A DNA stretch of 64,000 bases from Burkholderiaceae bacterium. Its GTDB lineage: Bacteria; Pseudomonadota; Gammaproteobacteria; Burkholderiales; Burkholderiaceae_D. Both the position numbers and the translations under genes were made by a program. Shown in pieces: positions 7,668-17,996 of the stretch. Under the pieces are notes generated by a model. The model was not told the DNA's origin. It saw only the letters and a program-made list of their open reading frames with translations, and ran no database searches. Each line of letters opens with the position of its first letter. Position 1 is the stretch's first letter. The stretch covers positions 1 through 64,000 of the forward strand of contig JAOASL010000043.1 in NCBI GenBank assembly GCA_030158675.1, given 5' to 3'.

Positions 7668-8390
7668 TCACTCCAACGTGATATCGGCGGAAAGATTAAT
7701 TTGCCCACCCTGAACGCCGATTATCTGAACAGCTGGCCCGTCCCCGCCGGCATCGGTATCGTAATAAAGATAAGTAATGCCGTCTTCAGTTGCGACAGAA
7801 AAGTGATCGGCGAGGTTTTCGGATCCCGTCGGCGCGCCGAACGCCGCTGTGCTGATGACGATATGGTCCAATCCGCTCTGGAACTGATGAATGATGTCGA
7901 CCGCATCATTGCTGCCCGCAATGAAGGTGTCGCGACCGCCGGCACCATAGAGATCATCAGAACCCAGACCACCATCGAGAACGTCATCGCCGCCCTGGCC
8001 GCGCAACACATCATTGCCGCTGCCGCCATCCAGGCTGTCTTTGCCGCCACCGCCGTTCAATTCGTCATTGCCGTCATCGCCGAATATTTCGTCATTCCCG
8101 CCATCACCCTTCACCGTGTCGTCACCCAGGTCACCGGACAAACTGTCATTGCCACCGCCACCTTTTAACAAGTCATTGCCTTCGCCACCATTCAGCAGGT
8201 CGTTGCCGTTGCCGCCGAAAAGCGTATCGAGGCCCAAGCCGCCGAGCAGGTTGTCATTACCGTTTCCGCCATTCATCCAGTCATCGCCTGCATCGCCATT
8301 CAGGGCGTCACTGCCGTTGCCGCCCAACATACTGTCGGCATCTGTCGTTCCGAGCAGCTCGTCATTGCCTCGGGTTCCGTTTTTGTTCAT
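7668..8390 (-). CDS. RTX-type calcium-binding repeat protein
   Basis: Acidic protein of 240 residues built from about 15 consecutive nine-residue units of pattern GGxGxDxLx (about residues 24-160), the calcium-binding parallel beta-roll of RTX proteins. A C-terminal part of about 80 residues containing DIIHQFQSGLDHIVI resembles the usual RTX tail ending in an uncleaved type I secretion signal. There is no N-terminal signal peptide. No toxin, protease or lipase domain is present: the protein is essentially repeats plus secretion tail. Type I secretion genes are not in the window. AGGAGCG just upstream supports the start. The role (adhesion, matrix or S-layer-like) cannot be decided. Confidence 0.88.
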   Translation of the reverse strand: MNKNGTRGNDELLGTTDADSMLGGNGSDALNGDAGDDWMNGGNGNDNLLGGLGLDTLFGGNGNDLLNGGEGNDLLKGGGGNDSLSGDLGDDTVKGDGGNDEIFGDDGNDELNGGGGKDSLDGGSGNDVLRGQGGDDVLDGGLGSDDLYGAGGRDTFIAGSNDAVDIIHQFQSGLDHIVISTAAFGAPTGSENLADHFSVATEDGITYLYYDTDAGGDGPAVQIIGVQGGQINLSADITLE

Positions 8391-8719
8391 GGTTCGCTCC
8401 TATGTCAATTAAGTTACCGGGGTGCGAATCACAGTAGCAGCACACAAATCGCAGCGGCAAGGGCAGATCCATTTGGATACATTTAACTCCTGCAAGAGTT
8501 GATTTTTCTCAAGTCCCAAAATGTTACAAGCCTGTGGGATTCGTTCGTTGCAGATGTTTGCCACGAACGGCCCGGATAAGCTGCGGCAAGCATCTTCCTG
8601 CCGCGCAAAAACGTGCAAAACCGCCGCTTGATATAATCTGGCCTTCTCATTGCGCAGCCCGGATCCTCCAGGTGTCTGCGTCCATTTGCGAACCCTTGCC
8701 GGTTTGCCGCCCTCTCCCG
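8391..8719. other. Divergent region between RTX gene and miaB
   Basis: These 329 bases hold no supportable gene. The left edge carries the RTX ribosome-binding site. The right half has an extended -10 promoter for miaB (8629-8637) and an open but unconserved-looking frame that would merely lengthen MiaB. Confidence 0.55.
8629..8637 (+). promoter_or_regulatory. Extended -10 promoter of miaB
   Basis: TGATATAAT combines a perfect TATAAT (8632-8637) with the TGn extension. The -35 region shows no consensus, as is usual for extended -10 promoters. Transcription would begin near 8644 and leave a leader of roughly 75 bases before the miaB ATG. Confidence 0.55.
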
Positions 8720-10060
8720 ATGACCAAGAAACTTTTCATCAAAACCTTCGGCTGCCAGATGAACGAGTACGACTCGGCCAAGATGGTCGATGTGCTCAAT
8801 ATCGCTGAAGACGTGGTTCGCACGGACTCGCCGGAAGATGCCGATATCATCTTGTTCAACACCTGCTCGGTGCGCGAAAAAGCGCAGGAAAAAGTGTTTT
8901 CCGACCTCGGTCGCGTGCGCGAACTGAAAAAGAAAAACCCGCAACTGATGATCGGCGTCGGCGGCTGCGTGGCTTCACAGGAAGGCAGGGCCATCGTGCA
9001 GCGCGCGCCCTACGTCGACGTGGTGTTCGGCCCGCAGACGCTGCACCGGCTGCCGGACTTGCTCAAAGCGCGCCAGTCCAGCGGCTATCCGCAGGTCGAC
9101 ATCAGTTTCCCCGAGATCGAAAAATTTGACCACCTGCCGCCGGCGCGCGTCGATGGCGCCAGTGCCTTTGTGTCGATCATGGAAGGTTGCAGCAAATACT
9201 GCAGCTATTGCGTGGTGCCCTATACGCGCGGCGAGGAAGTGTCGCGGCGCTTTGAAGACGTGCTGACCGAAGTGGCGCAACTGGCTTCGCAGGGCGTGCG
9301 CGAGATCACGCTGCTCGGCCAGAACGTCAACGCCTTCCGCGGCAAGATGGCCGACGGCGAGACGGCCGACTTTGCGCTGCTGATCGAGTACATCGCGGAG
9401 TTCGACAGCATCGAGCGGATCCGCTATGTGACCAGCCATCCAAAGGAATTCACTCAGCGACTGATTGACACCTATGCGAAGGTGCCGAAACTGGTCAATC
9501 ACCTGTATCTTCCCGCGCAGCACGGCTCGGACCCGATCCTGGCGGCGATGAAGCGCGGTTACACCACGCTTGAGTACAAATCCATCATTCGCCGGCTGCG
9601 TGAAGTGCGCCCGGACATCGCGATCTCGTCGGACTTCATCATCGGTTTCCCCGGTGAGACCGAACGCGATTTCGAGGCGCTGATGAAGCTGGTCGATGAC
9701 ATTGGCTATGACAACAGTTTCTCGTTTATCTTCAGTCCGCGCCCCGGCACGCCGGCGGCCAATCTGCCGGACGACACACCCCATGAAGTCAAGCTGCTGC
9801 GGCTGCAGAAGCTGCAGAAAGTCATTGCCGACAATACGCGCCGCTACTCTGACGCGATGCTCGGCAGCGTGCAGCGTGTACTGGTCGAGGGACCATCGCG
9901 ACGCGACCCGCGGGAACTGCAAGGACGCAGCGAAAACAATCGTGTCGTCAACTTCGACGGCGGGCCCAATGCGGACCGCCTGCTCGGACAATTCGTCGAT
10001 ATCACCATCACAGAAAGCCATCCGTTCTCGCTGCGCGGCGAGATCGTGATCACCCAATAG
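8720..10060 (+). CDS. miaB: tRNA-2-methylthio-N6-dimethylallyladenosine synthase
   Basis: Protein of 446 residues from ATG 8720, the normal MiaB length and N-terminus ([15 protein letters not shown]). It methylthiolates i6A37 of tRNAs reading UNN codons, using two 4Fe-4S clusters. The N-terminal MTTase domain supplies three cysteines (GCQMN, NTCSVRE, GGCVASQ), the radical-SAM domain carries CSKYCSYC, and a TRAM domain ends the protein. An in-frame extension back to 8534 lies before the promoter and is rejected. It leads the miaB-phoH-ybeY-corC-lnt run; phoH starts 16 bases after its stop. Confidence 0.97.
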   Translation: MTKKLFIKTFGCQMNEYDSAKMVDVLNIAEDVVRTDSPEDADIILFNTCSVREKAQEKVFSDLGRVRELKKKNPQLMIGVGGCVASQEGRAIVQRAPYVDVVFGPQTLHRLPDLLKARQSSGYPQVDISFPEIEKFDHLPPARVDGASAFVSIMEGCSKYCSYCVVPYTRGEEVSRRFEDVLTEVAQLASQGVREITLLGQNVNAFRGKMADGETADFALLIEYIAEFDSIERIRYVTSHPKEFTQRLIDTYAKVPKLVNHLYLPAQHGSDPILAAMKRGYTTLEYKSIIRRLREVRPDIAISSDFIIGFPGETERDFEALMKLVDDIGYDNSFSFIFSPRPGTPAANLPDDTPHEVKLLRLQKLQKVIADNTRRYSDAMLGSVQRVLVEGPSRRDPRELQGRSENNRVVNFDGGPNADRLLGQFVDITITESHPFSLRGEIVITQ

Positions 10061-10076
10061 GCCACAGGCATCCGAT

Positions 10077-11093
10077 TTGAAAACCTCCGCAACGCAGCAG
10101 TTCTCTCCCGACCCTGTCGATAACAGCCGGCTCGCCAACCTGTGCGGCCCGCTCGATGAAAACCTGCGGCAGATTGCCGCTGCGCTCGACGTGACGCTGT
10201 TCCGGCGCGGCGAGAAATTCATCGCCGACGGCGCAAATGCAGAAAGAGCGGTCGCACTGCTCGAGCGCTTTTACGCGGAAGCCGAACGCACGATCTCGGT
10301 CGAGGACGTGCAGCTGGCGTTGGTCGAGCAGCGTGCAACGACCGCCAACGCCGACAAGCCGGCCATTCTGGCGAAGAACCAGGAAGACGCACCCGACAGT
10401 CCGGTGCTGAAGACCCGGCGCAGCGACCTGCGCGGACGCACGCCGCATCAGAGCCAGTACCTGAAAAGCATTCTCGAACATGATGTGACCTTCGGCATCG
10501 GCCCGGCCGGCACTGGCAAGACCTATCTGGCCGTCGCCTGCGCGGTCGACGCGCTCGAACGCGATGCGGTACGCCGCATCGTGCTGACGCGCCCGGCGGT
10601 CGAAGCGGGTGAGCGGCTCGGTTTTCTTCCGGGTGACCTCGCGCAGAAAGTCGATCCCTACCTGCGCCCGCTGTATGACGCGCTGTACGACCTGCTCGGT
10701 TTTGATCGCACGCAGAAAATGTTCGAGAAACAGGCCATCGAGATTGCGCCGCTGGCCTACATGCGCGGACGCACATTGAACCATGCGTTCATCATCCTCG
10801 ACGAGGCGCAGAACACGACGCCCGAACAGATGAAGATGTTCCTCACGCGCATTGGCTTCGGCAGCAAGGCCGTGGTCACCGGCGACGTCACGCAGATCGA
10901 TCTGCAACGGGGCCAGAAGAGTGGCCTGGTGGACGCAACGAATGTGCTGTCGGAAGTGCGCGGCATTGCCTTCACCCGCTTCACCAGCGCCGATGTGGTG
11001 CGCCACCCGCTGGTCGGGCGCATCGTCGATGCGTATGACGCAGCCCAGAGTGCGGCCACGGTGGCCGCCCCGCGCGATGCCCGCAAAAAATAA
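10077..11093 (+). CDS. ybeZ: PhoH-family ATPase (YbeZ)
   Basis: PhoH-like P-loop ATPase of 338 residues. Walker A is [11 protein letters not shown], followed by the family stretch [16 protein letters not shown] and a Walker B region [19 protein letters not shown]. The protein partners YbeY in ribosome and RNA maturation by family knowledge; the exact reaction is not settled. The start appears to be the TTG at 10077, because there is no in-frame ATG before the conserved core; an AGGC eight bases upstream could serve as ribosome-binding site. Its 3' end overlaps ybeY by 17 bases, indicating tight co-expression. Confidence 0.92.
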   Translation: MKTSATQQFSPDPVDNSRLANLCGPLDENLRQIAAALDVTLFRRGEKFIADGANAERAVALLERFYAEAERTISVEDVQLALVEQRATTANADKPAILAKNQEDAPDSPVLKTRRSDLRGRTPHQSQYLKSILEHDVTFGIGPAGTGKTYLAVACAVDALERDAVRRIVLTRPAVEAGERLGFLPGDLAQKVDPYLRPLYDALYDLLGFDRTQKMFEKQAIEIAPLAYMRGRTLNHAFIILDEAQNTTPEQMKMFLTRIGFGSKAVVTGDVTQIDLQRGQKSGLVDATNVLSEVRGIAFTRFTSADVVRHPLVGRIVDAYDAAQSAATVAAPRDARKK

Positions 11094-11541
11094 ACTCTCC
11101 CTGTCCGTTCAGTACGCCGACAAGCGCCTCGTCGACGAGGTGCCGCGCAAGGACATTCGCCGCTGGGCGCAGGCAGCGCAATTTGCACCGGCCGAGTTCA
11201 CCCTACGTTTTGTCGGTGAAAGCGAAGGGCGAGAGCTGAACCGCGACTACCGTGGCAAGGACTACGCCACCAACGTGCTGACCTTCGCCTATGCAGATGG
11301 CGAAGAGGTGGCGGAAGACGACGTGGTGCAGGCGGACATCGTGCTGTGCGTCGATGTGCTGCTAAAGGAAGCTGCCGAGCGCAAGCTGCCGGTCACGCAA
11401 CATGCGGCGCACCTGATCGTGCACGGAGTACTGCATGCGCAAGGTTACGACCACGAAAATGACGAAGAGGCTGCCGAGATGGAAGGCCTGGAAACAGAGA
11501 TACTCGCTGGCCTGGGCTTCCCGGATCCCTACCAGGCCTGA
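11077..11541 (+). CDS. ybeY: Endoribonuclease / rRNA maturation factor YbeY
   Basis: Protein of 154 residues, UPF0054 family, needed for 16S rRNA 3'-end maturation and late 70S quality control. The zinc motif H-x3-H-x5-H is seen at His116, His120 and His126 in [12 protein letters not shown] conserved [15 protein letters not shown] stretch precedes it. The start at 11077 lies inside the 3' end of phoH (17-base overlap), the usual arrangement for this pair. A hairpin follows its stop before corC. Confidence 0.96.
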   Translation: MPAKNKLSLSVQYADKRLVDEVPRKDIRRWAQAAQFAPAEFTLRFVGESEGRELNRDYRGKDYATNVLTFAYADGEEVAEDDVVQADIVLCVDVLLKEAAERKLPVTQHAAHLIVHGVLHAQGYDHENDEEAAEMEGLETEILAGLGFPDPYQA

Positions 11542-11546
11542 GGAAA

Positions 11547-11565
11547 TCCGGCGTGGCACGCCGGA
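11547..11565 (+). terminator. Short hairpin between ybeY and corC
   Basis: TCCGGCGT and ACGCCGGA form a perfect eight-base stem with a GGC loop, followed by a pyrimidine-rich stretch (ATCTCTTTTCTTTC). It may be a weak terminator or attenuator splitting the operon; the 145-base gap before corC fits that. Confidence 0.4.
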
Positions 11566-11686
11566 AATCTCTTTTCTTTCTGGTCACTTTCTGGTCATCC
11601 AAGCGGAATTCCGGGCAGCGCGAACTGGCAATCACGTCATCCTTTTGCGGTATCCTGTTGGCTCCTGAACTACGGCTTTGCGCCAT

Positions 11687-12580
11687 ATGCAAGACTACCC
11701 CCCCGGCAGCCGCAACGAATCCAAGCCGCATCGCTCCCTGTTCGAGCGACTGACCGCGCTGATCTCACCCGAACCTGAAAACCGCGCCGAGTTGCTCGAA
11801 CTGCTGCATGACGCGCACGAGCGCAACCTGATCGACGCCGACGCCATGTCGATGATCGAGGGCGTTTTTCAGGTGTCCGACCTCGCCGCACGCGAGATCA
11901 TGATCCCCCGCTCCCAGATGGATATGGTGGACCTCGCCAAGCCTATTGAAGAGTGGCTGCCGATGGTGCTCGAGACCGCGCACTCACGCTTTCCCGCCGT
12001 TGACGGCGACCGCGACAAGGTCGTCGGCATTCTGCTGGCCAAGGATTTGCTGCGCTATTACGCCGAAGAGTCGTTCGACGTGCGCGACATGCTGCGCCCG
12101 GCCGTGTTCATTCCGGAGTCAAAGCGACTGAACGTGCTGCTGCGCGACTTTCGTGCCAATCGCAACCATATCGCGATCGTCGTCGATGAATATGGCGGCG
12201 TGGGCGGGCTGATCACCATTGAAGACGTGCTCGAGCAGATCGTAGGCGACATCGAGGACGAATACGACTTCGATGAGGAAGAAGACAACATACTGGCGGT
12301 CAAGGATGGCGCGGCCGGACCGCGCTGGCGCGTAAAGGCGCTGACCGAGGTTGAACAGTTCAATGAAACGCTGGGCACCGAGCTGCCCAGCGGTGATGCC
12401 GATACCGTCGGCGGCGTGGTATCAAACCACCTGGGCCGCATGCCCCGCAAGGGCGAGCACTTCAGCATCGGCCCACTCGGCTTCGAAGTACTGCGCGCCG
12501 ATGCGCGGCAAGTGCATGTGCTGCTGGTCGAGAAGCTCCCGGGCAGTTTTAGCGGCAGCGCGGACAACGAGCCGGGCTGA
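11687..12580 (+). CDS. corC: CBS-pair transporter-associated protein CorC
   Basis: Protein of 297 residues of the CorC/HlyC family: two CBS domains (about 60-185) followed by a CorC/HlyC C-terminal domain (about 205-285). The signature DEYGGVGGLITIEDVLEQIVGD is present within the second CBS domain. It has no membrane segments and is thought to bind adenine nucleotides and influence Mg/Co efflux, and it is usually encoded beside lnt, as here. ATG at 11687 is preferred over the TTG at 11678. It ends 19 bases before lnt. Confidence 0.93.
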   Translation: MQDYPPGSRNESKPHRSLFERLTALISPEPENRAELLELLHDAHERNLIDADAMSMIEGVFQVSDLAAREIMIPRSQMDMVDLAKPIEEWLPMVLETAHSRFPAVDGDRDKVVGILLAKDLLRYYAEESFDVRDMLRPAVFIPESKRLNVLLRDFRANRNHIAIVVDEYGGVGGLITIEDVLEQIVGDIEDEYDFDEEEDNILAVKDGAAGPRWRVKALTEVEQFNETLGTELPSGDADTVGGVVSNHLGRMPRKGEHFSIGPLGFEVLRADARQVHVLLVEKLPGSFSGSADNEPG

Positions 12581-12599
12581 TGCGCGCGGGTTCGTACGC

Positions 12600-14153
12600 A
12601 TGGCCCTGTCGTTACAGATGAAACGCACACTGCACGTCATTGCGGCGCTCGCCGCCGGCGCTGCATCGGTATTTGCGTTTGCCCCGTTTGGCTGGTGGCC
12701 GCTTCAAATCGCAGCGCTCGGGCTGATGTTCTCGCTCGCGCAGCGCGCCGCATCAGCGCGCGCGGCCTTTGTGCTGGGCTGGGCCTTCGGTACAGCGATG
12801 ATTGCGACCGGCACTTACTGGCTCTACGTCAGCATGCATGACTACGGCGGCATGCCTGCGCCGATGGCGGCATTTGCAGTCGCCTTACTCGCCACCGCGC
12901 TCGGTCTGTTTTATGGAACCGCCCTCTGGACCGCCCGGCGCATCGCGGCGAACGCTCCCTCACCATGGACGCTGCTATTGCTAATGCCGGCCTGCTGGAT
13001 GCTGGCGGACTGGCTGCGCGGCTGGCTCTTCACCGGCTTTCCCTGGCTGGCCGCCGGCTATGCGCATACGAACAGCCCGCTGGCAGCGTATGCGCCGCTG
13101 GTCGGCGTGTATGGCATCGGACTATTGGTCGCCGTGCTGGGCGGGTGCATTGCGCTGCTGCTCACGCAGCGTCGCCGTGCGCCAATGTGGGTGGCGCTGG
13201 CACTGCTGGTCGCCCTGCCGTCCGCCGGCGTCGCGCTGGCCAGCCTGCACTGGACTACGCCGCATGGCCAGCCGGTATCAGTGCGGCTGCTGCAGGGGAA
13301 CGTGCCGCAAAACCTGAAATTCGACCGTGCGCAGCTGATCGCCTCGCTGCAGCTGTATCGCCAGATGGTGCTTGAAAAACCGGCCGATCTGATCGCCACG
13401 CCCGAGACCGCACTACCTATGCTGGCAACCCAACTGCCGGCCGGCTATCTGGACGAGCTGGCCGCCTTCGGACGCGACAGCGGCAGCCGGCTACTGATCG
13501 GTGTGCCATGGACCACGGCACCGGGCATTTACCTGAACAGCGTGCTCGGCATTGCCGACGGCGATACTGCTGCCTATCGGTACGACAAGCACCACCTGGT
13601 TCCCTTCGGCGAGTTCATACCGACCGGCTTTCGCTGGTTCGTCGACATGATGCATATACCGCTGGGCGACTTCGGCCGCGGCGATCTGCAACAGTCCCCG
13701 TTTGCCGTCAAGGACCAGTGGGTGATGCCCAACATCTGCTACGAAGACTTGTTCGGCGAGGAAATCGCCGCGCAACTGGCGGCCTCGGCCGACCGAGGCG
13801 CGCCCGTCGCCAGCCTGCTGCTGAACGTTTCCAATATTGCATGGTTCGGCGACACCATCGCCCTGCCTCAGCACTTGCAGATTTCGCAGATGCGCTCGCT
13901 CGAAACCGGGCGCCCGATGCTACGGGCGACCAATACCGGCATGACTGCGATAATCGATGAGCACGGACGCGTCACCGCCAGCCTGCCGTCGTTCACGCCC
14001 GGCACGCTCGAGGCGCGCGTGCAGGGAACGCAGGGCCAAACTCCATACGTCAGGCTGGGCAATGGCGCGCCGGTTGGACTGGCGGCGATCGTGCTGCTGG
14101 CGTTCTGGCTGCGCTCGCGCCGGCATCGCAGCCGGACAGCCTGGGCAGACTGA
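12600..14153 (+). CDS. lnt: Apolipoprotein N-acyltransferase
   Basis: Protein of 517 residues that adds the third acyl chain to the N-terminal cysteine of outer-membrane lipoproteins at the periplasmic face of the inner membrane. About seven hydrophobic helices fill residues 1-215, then a nitrilase-like domain carries the catalytic triad Glu269 (TPETALP), Lys330 (KHHLVPFGEF) and Cys380 (NICYEDLFGE). A further hydrophobic helix near 495-512 closes the protein. Length matches E. coli Lnt (512). Start 12600 follows corC closely; MKRT at 12618 is an alternative. The gene ends the miaB-to-lnt run. Confidence 0.97.
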   Translation: MALSLQMKRTLHVIAALAAGAASVFAFAPFGWWPLQIAALGLMFSLAQRAASARAAFVLGWAFGTAMIATGTYWLYVSMHDYGGMPAPMAAFAVALLATALGLFYGTALWTARRIAANAPSPWTLLLLMPACWMLADWLRGWLFTGFPWLAAGYAHTNSPLAAYAPLVGVYGIGLLVAVLGGCIALLLTQRRRAPMWVALALLVALPSAGVALASLHWTTPHGQPVSVRLLQGNVPQNLKFDRAQLIASLQLYRQMVLEKPADLIATPETALPMLATQLPAGYLDELAAFGRDSGSRLLIGVPWTTAPGIYLNSVLGIADGDTAAYRYDKHHLVPFGEFIPTGFRWFVDMMHIPLGDFGRGDLQQSPFAVKDQWVMPNICYEDLFGEEIAAQLAASADRGAPVASLLLNVSNIAWFGDTIALPQHLQISQMRSLETGRPMLRATNTGMTAIIDEHGRVTASLPSFTPGTLEARVQGTQGQTPYVRLGNGAPVGLAAIVLLAFWLRSRRHRSRTAWAD

Positions 14154-14220
14154 CCACGGGCCTTGGCCGGCTTGGAAGATTGCCCAGCGATAAGCCCCGC
14201 CAAACCCCCTCCCCCCTGTG

Positions 14221-14245
14221 AAAACCCGATAAAATCGCGGGTTTT
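14221..14245 (+). promoter_or_regulatory. Inverted repeat with TAAAAT before glyQ
   Basis: AAAACCCG (14221-14228) pairs with CGGGTTTT (14238-14245), and a -10-like TAAAAT (14230-14235) lies in the loop, 32 bases before the glyQ ATG. It may be a weak terminator of the lnt operon or the glyQ promoter; the short T-run and lack of a -35 leave both open. Confidence 0.35.
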
Positions 14246-14266
14246 GGCAAACACGTCCGTTCTCAC

Positions 14267-15187
14267 ATGCTGACCTTCCAACAAGTCATCCTGAAACTGC
14301 AGGAATACTGGGACGCGCAAGGCTGCGCGCTGCTGCAACCGTATGACATGGAGGTCGGCGCCGGCACTTCGCACACGGCGACCTTCCTGCGCGCGATTGG
14401 CCCGGAGCCGTGGCGTGCCGCCTATGTGCAACCGTCGCGTCGCCCGAAGGATGGCCGCTATGGCGAAAACCCGAACCGCATGCAGCACTACTACCAGTAC
14501 CAGGTAGTACTCAAGCCTGCGCCGGAAAATATCCTTGACCTGTACCTCGGCTCACTCGAGGCGCTCGGCCTGAATCTGACCGAAAACGACGTGCGCTTCG
14601 TCGAGGACGACTGGGAAAACCCGACGCTGGGCGCATGGGGTCTGGGCTGGGAAGTCTGGCTGAACGGCATGGAGGTCACGCAGTTCACCTATTTCCAGCA
14701 GGTCGGTGGCATCGACTGTAAACCGGTGCTCGGCGAGATCACCTACGGTATCGAGCGCCTGGCGATGTACCTGCAGGGCGTCGAAAATGTATTCGACCTG
14801 GTATGGACCGAATGGGAAGAGAACGGCGTCACGCAGCGCCTGACCTACGGCGACGTGTTCCATCAAAACGAAGTCGAACAGTCGACCTACAACTTCGAGC
14901 ACTCGAACGCCGAATTCCTGTTCTCGCTGTTCTCGAACTATGAATCGGAAGCCAAGCGACTGATGGAAGCACAGCTGGCGCTGCCGGCCTATGAAATGGT
15001 GCTGAAGGCCGCGCATAGCTTCAACCTGCTGGACGCACGCGGCGCGATCTCGGTCACCGAGCGTGCCGCGTACATCGGCCGCATCCGCAATCTGGCGCGC
15101 GCCGTCGCCGCTGCGTACTACGCGTCGCGCGAGGCGCTCGGCTTCCCGATGCTGGGCAAAGCAGCCGACCAGCGCAAGGCGGCCTGA
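14267..15187 (+). CDS. glyQ: Glycyl-tRNA synthetase alpha subunit
   Basis: Protein of 306 residues, the expected length for the alpha chain of the bacterial tetrameric (alpha2beta2) glycyl-tRNA synthetase. Near-universal blocks are present: [50 protein letters not shown] and [19 protein letters not shown]. It holds the class II active site that charges tRNA-Gly. The beta subunit gene begins 39 bases downstream. Confidence 0.98.
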   Translation: MLTFQQVILKLQEYWDAQGCALLQPYDMEVGAGTSHTATFLRAIGPEPWRAAYVQPSRRPKDGRYGENPNRMQHYYQYQVVLKPAPENILDLYLGSLEALGLNLTENDVRFVEDDWENPTLGAWGLGWEVWLNGMEVTQFTYFQQVGGIDCKPVLGEITYGIERLAMYLQGVENVFDLVWTEWEENGVTQRLTYGDVFHQNEVEQSTYNFEHSNAEFLFSLFSNYESEAKRLMEAQLALPAYEMVLKAAHSFNLLDARGAISVTERAAYIGRIRNLARAVAAAYYASREALGFPMLGKAADQRKAA

Positions 15188-15226
15188 ACGGCCACTGACG
15201 GACCACCGAAAACAAAAGAACATCCC

Positions 15227-17326
15227 ATGAAGCAAACACTGCTGGTCGAACTGCTGACCGAAGAACTGCCCCCGAAGGCACTGGCGAAACTCGGCGACGC
15301 CTTCGCGTCTGCGATGGTCAATGGCCTGTCTGCGCGCGCCTTCCTCGATGACGGCGCGACCCATGTCGCTTATGCGACGCCGCGTCGCCTGGCCGTCACC
15401 ATCACCGGCGTGCGCGCATCGTCGCCGGACAAGCAGATCCGCGAGAAAGTGCTGCCGGTATCGGTCGCGCTGGACAAGGAAGGCCAGCCGGCCGCACCGC
15501 TGATCAAGAAGCTGGCCGCGCTGGCCGCGCTGGCAGGCCGCGATAGCATCGCACTGGCCGAACTCGAACGCGCCAGCGACGGCAAGGCCGACAGCTTTTT
15601 TTTCAGCTACACCGCGCCGGGCCAGCTGCTGGCGACCGGCCTGCAGACGGCACTGGAAGAAAGCGTCGCCAGGCTGCCGATACCGAAGCTGATGAGCTAC
15701 CAGCGCCCGGACGGCGAGACGGTGCAGTTCGTGCGCCCGGTGCACGGCATCATCGCGCTGCTCGATGACCAGGTGGTGCCGCTGTCGCTGCTGGGCTTGC
15801 AGTCGGGCCGTGCCACGCTCGGCCACCGCTTCCTGTCGACCCAATCGACGCTGACGATCGCCTCCGCGTCGAGCTATGCGGACACGCTGCAGGAGGAAGG
15901 CAAAGTGATCGCCGGCTTTAACGTACGCAAGGAAAAAATCCGCGCAGCGCTGCTGGCCAAGGCGGGCGCTGATGACATCCTGATGCCGGAGTCGCTGCTC
16001 GACGAGGTGAACGGACTGGTGGAATGGCCGGTGGTTTACGAATGCCGTTTCGATGACGCCTTCCTGACGGTGCCGCAGGAATGCCTGATTCTGACAATGC
16101 AGACCAACCAGAAATATTTTGCGCTGACCGACAAACAAGGCAAGTTGCGTTCGCGTTTCCTGATCGTCTCAAACATCGAGACCGCGGAGCCCAGGCACAT
16201 CATCGGCGGCAACGAGCGCGTGGTGCGTCCGCGCCTGTCCGATGCGAAGTTCTTCTTCGAGCAGGACAAGAAGAAAAAACTATTCGATCGCCTGCAAGGC
16301 CTGGCCTCGATGGTCTATCACAATAAGCTTGGCTCCCAGGCAGAGCGCAACGGTCGCGTGGTTGCGCTGGCCAGGGCAATCGCCGAATCGCTCGGCGCCG
16401 ACGCAACGCTGGCCGAGCGCGCCGCGCAGTTGTCGAAGGCTGACCTGCTGACCGACATGGTCGGCGAGTTCCCCGAACTCCAGGGCACGATGGGCACGTA
16501 TTACGCGCTCCATGACGGCGAAGCGGACGAAGTGGCGACCGCCATCGGCGAGCACTACCAGCCGCGCTTCGCCGGCGATGCGCTGCCGTCGACGCGCACC
16601 GGTACCGTCGTCGCGCTGGCCGACAAACTCGAGACGCTAGTCGGCATCTGGGGCATCGGTCTCGCGCCGACCGGCGACAAAGACCCGTTCGCATTGCGTC
16701 GTCACGCACTGGGCATCCTGCGCATGCTGGTTGAGCAGCGTCTGCCGCTGTCGCTGTCGCACCTGCTCGCGCTGGCTGCGAAGCAATTCGGCGGCAACGC
16801 GAATTTCGCTGACCCGGCGGCCGACGTGCAAACCTTCGTGTTCGACCGCCTGCGCGGCCTGCTGCGCGAGCGCGGCTTCGCGCAGGATGCGGTCGAGGCT
16901 GTCGTCGCGCAGGCGCCGGACCGTCTGGACGACATCCTCGAGCGGCTGGACGCGGTGAAGGCCTTCGCGGCCCTGCCGCAAGCCGAGTCGCTGGCAGCAG
17001 CGAACAAGCGCATCACCAATATCCTGAAAAAAAACGAAGGCGTGCACGGCGAAGTGAAGGCCGAACTGCTGAAGGAAGCCGCCGAGCAGCGTCTTTACGG
17101 CGCGATGTCGGACACGCGGGTCGAGGTCGACCGTGCCTTCGCCAGCGGCGACTTCAGCGGCACGCTGAAAGCGCTGGCCGCACTGCGCGATGATGTCGAC
17201 GCCTTCTTCAACGACGTGATGGTGATGGCCGAAGATGCCGCGCTGCGAGCGAACCGCCTCGCGCTGCTGAACACGCTGCACGGCATGATGAATCGCGTCG
17301 CCGACATTTCGAAGCTGGCCGCCTGA
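15227..17326 (+). CDS. glyS: Glycyl-tRNA synthetase beta subunit
   Basis: Protein of 699 residues, matching the beta chain (about 690) that binds tRNA-Gly and supports the alpha-subunit active site. It opens [15 protein letters not shown] and carries the conserved QTNQKYFAL and GELQGTMG-like ([14 protein letters not shown]) blocks, with a C-terminal anticodon-binding region similar to that of ArgRS. It follows glyQ and its stop is directly abutted by gmhB, so translation of the two is probably linked. Confidence 0.98.
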   Translation: MKQTLLVELLTEELPPKALAKLGDAFASAMVNGLSARAFLDDGATHVAYATPRRLAVTITGVRASSPDKQIREKVLPVSVALDKEGQPAAPLIKKLAALAALAGRDSIALAELERASDGKADSFFFSYTAPGQLLATGLQTALEESVARLPIPKLMSYQRPDGETVQFVRPVHGIIALLDDQVVPLSLLGLQSGRATLGHRFLSTQSTLTIASASSYADTLQEEGKVIAGFNVRKEKIRAALLAKAGADDILMPESLLDEVNGLVEWPVVYECRFDDAFLTVPQECLILTMQTNQKYFALTDKQGKLRSRFLIVSNIETAEPRHIIGGNERVVRPRLSDAKFFFEQDKKKKLFDRLQGLASMVYHNKLGSQAERNGRVVALARAIAESLGADATLAERAAQLSKADLLTDMVGEFPELQGTMGTYYALHDGEADEVATAIGEHYQPRFAGDALPSTRTGTVVALADKLETLVGIWGIGLAPTGDKDPFALRRHALGILRMLVEQRLPLSLSHLLALAAKQFGGNANFADPAADVQTFVFDRLRGLLRERGFAQDAVEAVVAQAPDRLDDILERLDAVKAFAALPQAESLAAANKRITNILKKNEGVHGEVKAELLKEAAEQRLYGAMSDTRVEVDRAFASGDFSGTLKALAALRDDVDAFFNDVMVMAEDAALRANRLALLNTLHGMMNRVADISKLAA

Positions 17327-17327
17327 C

Positions 17328-17942
17328 ATGCCGCATCCCCTGCCGCCGACGAAGAAGCTGGTCATCCTCGACCGCGACGGGGTGATCAACTTCGAGCAGG
17401 CGGACTTCATCAGCTCGCCGGCCGACTGGCGCCCGATCCCGGGCTCGCTGGAGGCGATCGCGCGGCTGAACCAGCACGGCTATCTGGTGGCGATTGCGAC
17501 CAATCAGGCCGGCATCTCGCGCGGCCTGTTCGACATGCATGCGCTCAACGCAATCCACCAAAAGCTGCATCTGGCTGCGCAAGCGGTCGGCGCCCATGTC
17601 GACGCGATCTTTTTTTGTCCGCATGCGGCCGACGAATTCTGCGACTGCCGCAAGCCGCGTCCCGGTATGCTCAAGGCAATCGGACAGCGTTTCGGTGCCA
17701 GTCTGCAGGGCGCGCCAATGGTGGGCGACGCACTGCGTGACATGCATGCCGCGTTCGAGGTCGGCTGCGCGCCTTATCTGGTGAAGACCGGCAAGGGTGA
17801 AAAAACGCTGCAAAAAGGCGGTCTGCCGCCGGGCACGCAGGTGTTCGACGACCTGGCCGGCGTGGTCGACCGGCTGTTGCAGAATACGCAGAGCAGTAAT
17901 GCGGCTGAGCCGCCGGCGCGCGACCTGTCCGCAAAAAAATAA
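17328..17942 (+). CDS. gmhB: D-glycero-beta-D-manno-heptose 1,7-bisphosphate phosphatase
   Basis: HAD-superfamily phosphatase of 204 residues for the ADP-heptose pathway of LPS inner core. The nucleophile motif is LDRDGVIN, and the GmhB zinc site appears as CPHAADEFCDCRKPRPGM with cysteines and a histidine. It starts one base after the glyS stop codon. Histidinol-phosphatase relatives share the fold, but the zinc loop and the neighbouring acyltransferase gene fit GmhB. Confidence 0.93.
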   Translation: MPHPLPPTKKLVILDRDGVINFEQADFISSPADWRPIPGSLEAIARLNQHGYLVAIATNQAGISRGLFDMHALNAIHQKLHLAAQAVGAHVDAIFFCPHAADEFCDCRKPRPGMLKAIGQRFGASLQGAPMVGDALRDMHAAFEVGCAPYLVKTGKGEKTLQKGGLPPGTQVFDDLAGVVDRLLQNTQSSNAAEPPARDLSAKK

Positions 17943-17996
17943 ACAGCAGCGGCACTCTGCCGTCGCCCTGTGTCCGCTATGTCAGAAGGAACCCGC

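Noticed and set aside
7572..8168. Plus-strand frame of about 198 codons opposite the RTX repeats
   Set aside because: Its Ile/Ala/Val repeat pattern is the mirror of the GGxGxD units, so it is a by-product of the repeat DNA.
8534..8719. In-frame extension of MiaB upstream of 8720
   Set aside because: It begins before the extended -10 promoter at 8629-8637 and adds residues absent from the family.
8975..10222. Minus-strand reading frame of about 415 codons opposite miaB
   Set aside because: Antisense shadow of miaB caused by GC-rich codon use; no motif or plausible start region.
14552..16138. Long minus-strand reading frame opposite glyQ and glyS
   Set aside because: It lies entirely antisense to two unmistakable genes, is rich in Arg/Gln/His as expected from reverse reading of GC-rich codons, and has no family motif.
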